A stretch of 5,914 nucleotides of DNA from Verrucomicrobiota bacterium (lineage in GTDB: Bacteria; Verrucomicrobiota; Kiritimatiellia; CAIQIC01; Lenti-01). A model generated the notes under the pieces. It did no database searches and had not been told where the DNA came from. It saw only the letters and a program-made list of their open reading frames with translations. This document shows positions 4,623-5,914 of the stretch, piece after piece. Each line of letters opens with the position of its first letter. Within the stretch, counting starts at the first letter, position 1. The translations under genes were made by a program, and so were the position numbers. Location of the stretch: NCBI GenBank assembly GCA_003451935.1, contig DMJA01000076.1:1-5914 (forward strand). The letters run 5' to 3'.

Positions 4623-5584
4623 GGATCCCGGCGGCGAAAATCCTGTTGTGGTTGTCCGGATTGGCCGTCGCCGGATGGCTGGCCGCGCAGGTGGATCCCG
4701 GCCGCTACGAGGGGGGGCGCGCGCGCGACGAGCAGGAGCGGGCTCAGCGCAACCGCAGCGCGCTGGCGGTGATGCTCGGCGAATTCCGCACCTCCGCCAG
4801 CGACGTCATGTTCATCAAGACCGAGCGCTACATGCATGGCGGCGTGGCCTTTCGCCAAGGCCAGCGAACAGCGGCGCAGGGGGCGGAGGATCTCTACGCC
4901 ACGGAGGAAGAAGAGATGGCGGGCCATGACGGGGAGGAGCACGGCCACAGCCACGGGCATGGCGACGACGAACACGGCGCCGCCTGCGCGAGCCATGGGA
5001 TGCCGACGGTGATTCCGCCCGCCGAGAAGGATTTTCGGGGATGGGTCGGCGATTTGTACCGCGCCGTGAAGCCGTGGCGGGATTCGTCAAAACCACACAT
5101 CCATACCGATGGACGGGAACTACTGCCGTGGTTCCGTCTCATGACCCTGAGCGATCCCGGCTACATCCAGGGCTATCTGGCCGGAGGATTCTGGCTCCAA
5201 AAACAAGGTAGCGCCATGGCGCTGGATTTCATCGAAGAGGGGTTGCGGAAAAATCCAGAGGCCTTCCAGTTGCATCTTTCCCGGGGCCTTTTGCGGCTGC
5301 GGCAGGCCCGGGATGCCGAAGCGGGTCCCGTGGAAGAATCCGCCCGCGTCCTGTTCGTCGAAGCCCGCGACGACTGCCTGCGGGCCGCTGAATTAGGCTT
5401 GTCCCAGCGCCTAGCCAAGGTGGATGAAGAAAGCGGCACCGTGGAAGATTGGTCAAAATACCAGGAGAATGATCTGTTGGCCGCCTGTCGCCTGGCGATC
5501 ATATTATCCGAACGCCTGGGCGAGGTCCAAACCGCGGCCCGTTGTCGCGAACGTTTTGCGGCGCTGGGCCCGCACTTGCCGTGA
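4619..5584 (+). CDS. Membrane-anchored TPR-like protein with a His-rich segment, ABC-operon partner
   Basis: The preferred start is GTG 4619, overlapping the previous stop as GTGA exactly as the neighbour upstream does, giving 321 residues. The frame is open further upstream, but that extension only shadows the permease. Residues 5-23 form a single signal-anchor helix, which would place the rest outside the cytoplasm. Next comes SASDVMFIKTERYMHGGVAF (59-78), a segment I recall from TPR proteins of PVC-group bacteria. An acidic and His-rich linker follows (about 96-126), with seven His between 103 and 126 plus Cys123, likely able to bind divalent metal. From about 180, YIQGYLAGGFWLQKQG and the following NPEAFQLHLSRGLLRL have TPR helix-pair character, with more helical repeat-like sequence to the C-terminus. 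It probably assists the ABC exporter at the envelope (inference from context). Its exact role is unknown. Confidence 0.82.
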   Translation: MRIPAAKILLWLSGLAVAGWLAAQVDPGRYEGGRARDEQERAQRNRSALAVMLGEFRTSASDVMFIKTERYMHGGVAFRQGQRTAAQGAEDLYATEEEEMAGHDGEEHGHSHGHGDDEHGAACASHGMPTVIPPAEKDFRGWVGDLYRAVKPWRDSSKPHIHTDGRELLPWFRLMTLSDPGYIQGYLAGGFWLQKQGSAMALDFIEEGLRKNPEAFQLHLSRGLLRLRQARDAEAGPVEESARVLFVEARDDCLRAAELGLSQRLAKVDEESGTVEDWSKYQENDLLAACRLAIILSERLGEVQTAARCRERFAALGPHLP

Positions 5585-5605
5585 GCGGCACCTTGCGGGG
5601 AAGCA

Positions 5606-5645
5606 GGGGAAAATGAAAAGGCTGTCCGGCGGGAGCCGGACAGCC
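5606..5645 (-). terminator. Rho-independent terminator of the thioredoxin gene
   Basis: A perfect 11-bp stem, GGCTGTCCGGC (5620-5630) with GCCGGACAGCC (5635-5645), closes a 4-base loop. Read on the minus strand, just after the thioredoxin stop, it is followed by TTTTCATTTT (5619-5610). This is a standard intrinsic terminator for the leftward gene. On the plus strand no T-run follows the stem, so for the converging ABC operon it would be at most a 3'-end stabiliser. Confidence 0.87.
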
Positions 5646-5667
5646 GAGGTGCGGATCGAAGAACAGC

Positions 5668-5914
5668 CTACTTCGCGGCTTCGAGGGCGGCGATCAGCGT
5701 GGCGGCCTGCTGGACGCCGACGAACTGCTTCACGGGCTTGCCGTCCTTGAGGACCAGCAGGGTCGGGATGCTCTGGACGCCGAACTTGGCGGCGGTCGAG
5801 CCGGCATCGTCTACGTTGAGCTTGGCGATCTTGGCGCCTTCGACCTTGCCGACAACCTGCTCGAGGATCGGGCCCTGCATGCGGCACGGGCCGCACCAGG
5901 GGGCCCAGAAGTCC
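5668..5914 (-). CDS. trxA: Thioredoxin, C-terminal 81 residues, cut by window edge
   Basis: The frame is open from the right edge to TAG at 5670-5668. It begins DFWAPWCGPCRMQGPILE, containing the classic WCGPC redox-active dithiol, then IAKLNVDD, FGVQSIPTLLVLKDGKPV with the cis-proline of the SIPT motif, and an amphipathic C-terminal helix ending EAAK. These features and the short length are those of a plain cytoplasmic thioredoxin that reduces protein disulfides. About 25 N-terminal residues are missing. The ATG at 5880 is an internal Met and would cut off the active site, so it is not the start. The gene converges on the ABC/TPR operon and ends in the hairpin at 5606-5645. There is no sign it belongs functionally to the neighbouring operon. 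Confidence 0.94.
   Translation of the reverse strand, partial: DFWAPWCGPCRMQGPILEQVVGKVEGAKIAKLNVDDAGSTAAKFGVQSIPTLLVLKDGKPVKQFVGVQQAATLIAALEAAK

Overview
The window is GC-rich and densely coding, with eight protein genes (two cut by the window edges) and no RNA genes, insertion sequences or CRISPR. Its content is a DUF134 regulator, a dinitrogenase-cofactor-type protein, a cysteine-desulfidase-family protein, and an ABC-2 exporter cassette with a TPR partner. This suggests an anaerobic or facultative bacterium with a high-GC genome. The ABC/TPR style resembles the Verrucomicrobia/Kiritimatiellota/Planctomycetes group, but that taxonomic guess is inference only.

Left part (1-1687, minus strand): an apparent three-gene operon reads leftwards. 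It holds a DUF134/UPF0251 helix-turn-helix regulator, an about six-helix membrane protein with a CCTSDI motif and a His/Cys tail, and the N-terminal half of an L-cysteine desulfidase-like protein (UPF0597/CyuA family) that runs off the window.

Centre (1688-1841): a short divergent control region. Two promoter-like elements of identical architecture (TTGAC[C/G], 16 nt, TATATG) face apart. Each -10 lies inside one arm of a perfect 10-bp inverted repeat (TGGGTATATG; 14 bp with one mismatch). This is the best candidate operator for the DUF134 protein and would couple the left operon to the gene on the right.

Right of it (1842-2231, plus strand) is a NifX/MTH1175-type (COG1433) protein with a Cys/His-rich tail. 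After a 123-bp gap come four tightly overlapping plus-strand genes (2355-5584): an ABC ATPase, two mutually paralogous ABC-2-type permeases, and a membrane-anchored His-rich TPR protein. Their starts overlap the previous stop codons, so they are very likely translationally coupled.

Right edge: a C-terminal thioredoxin fragment (WCGPC) on the minus strand converges on the ABC operon. A strong hairpin terminator lies between them.

Working model (inference): the divergon joins a regulator, a putative metal or small-ligand permease, a sulfide-releasing enzyme family and a metal-cluster carrier family. This is the combination expected for assembly or homeostasis of a metal-sulfur cluster. The ABC/TPR cassette may be a separate neighbour, though its His-rich segment echoes the metal theme.
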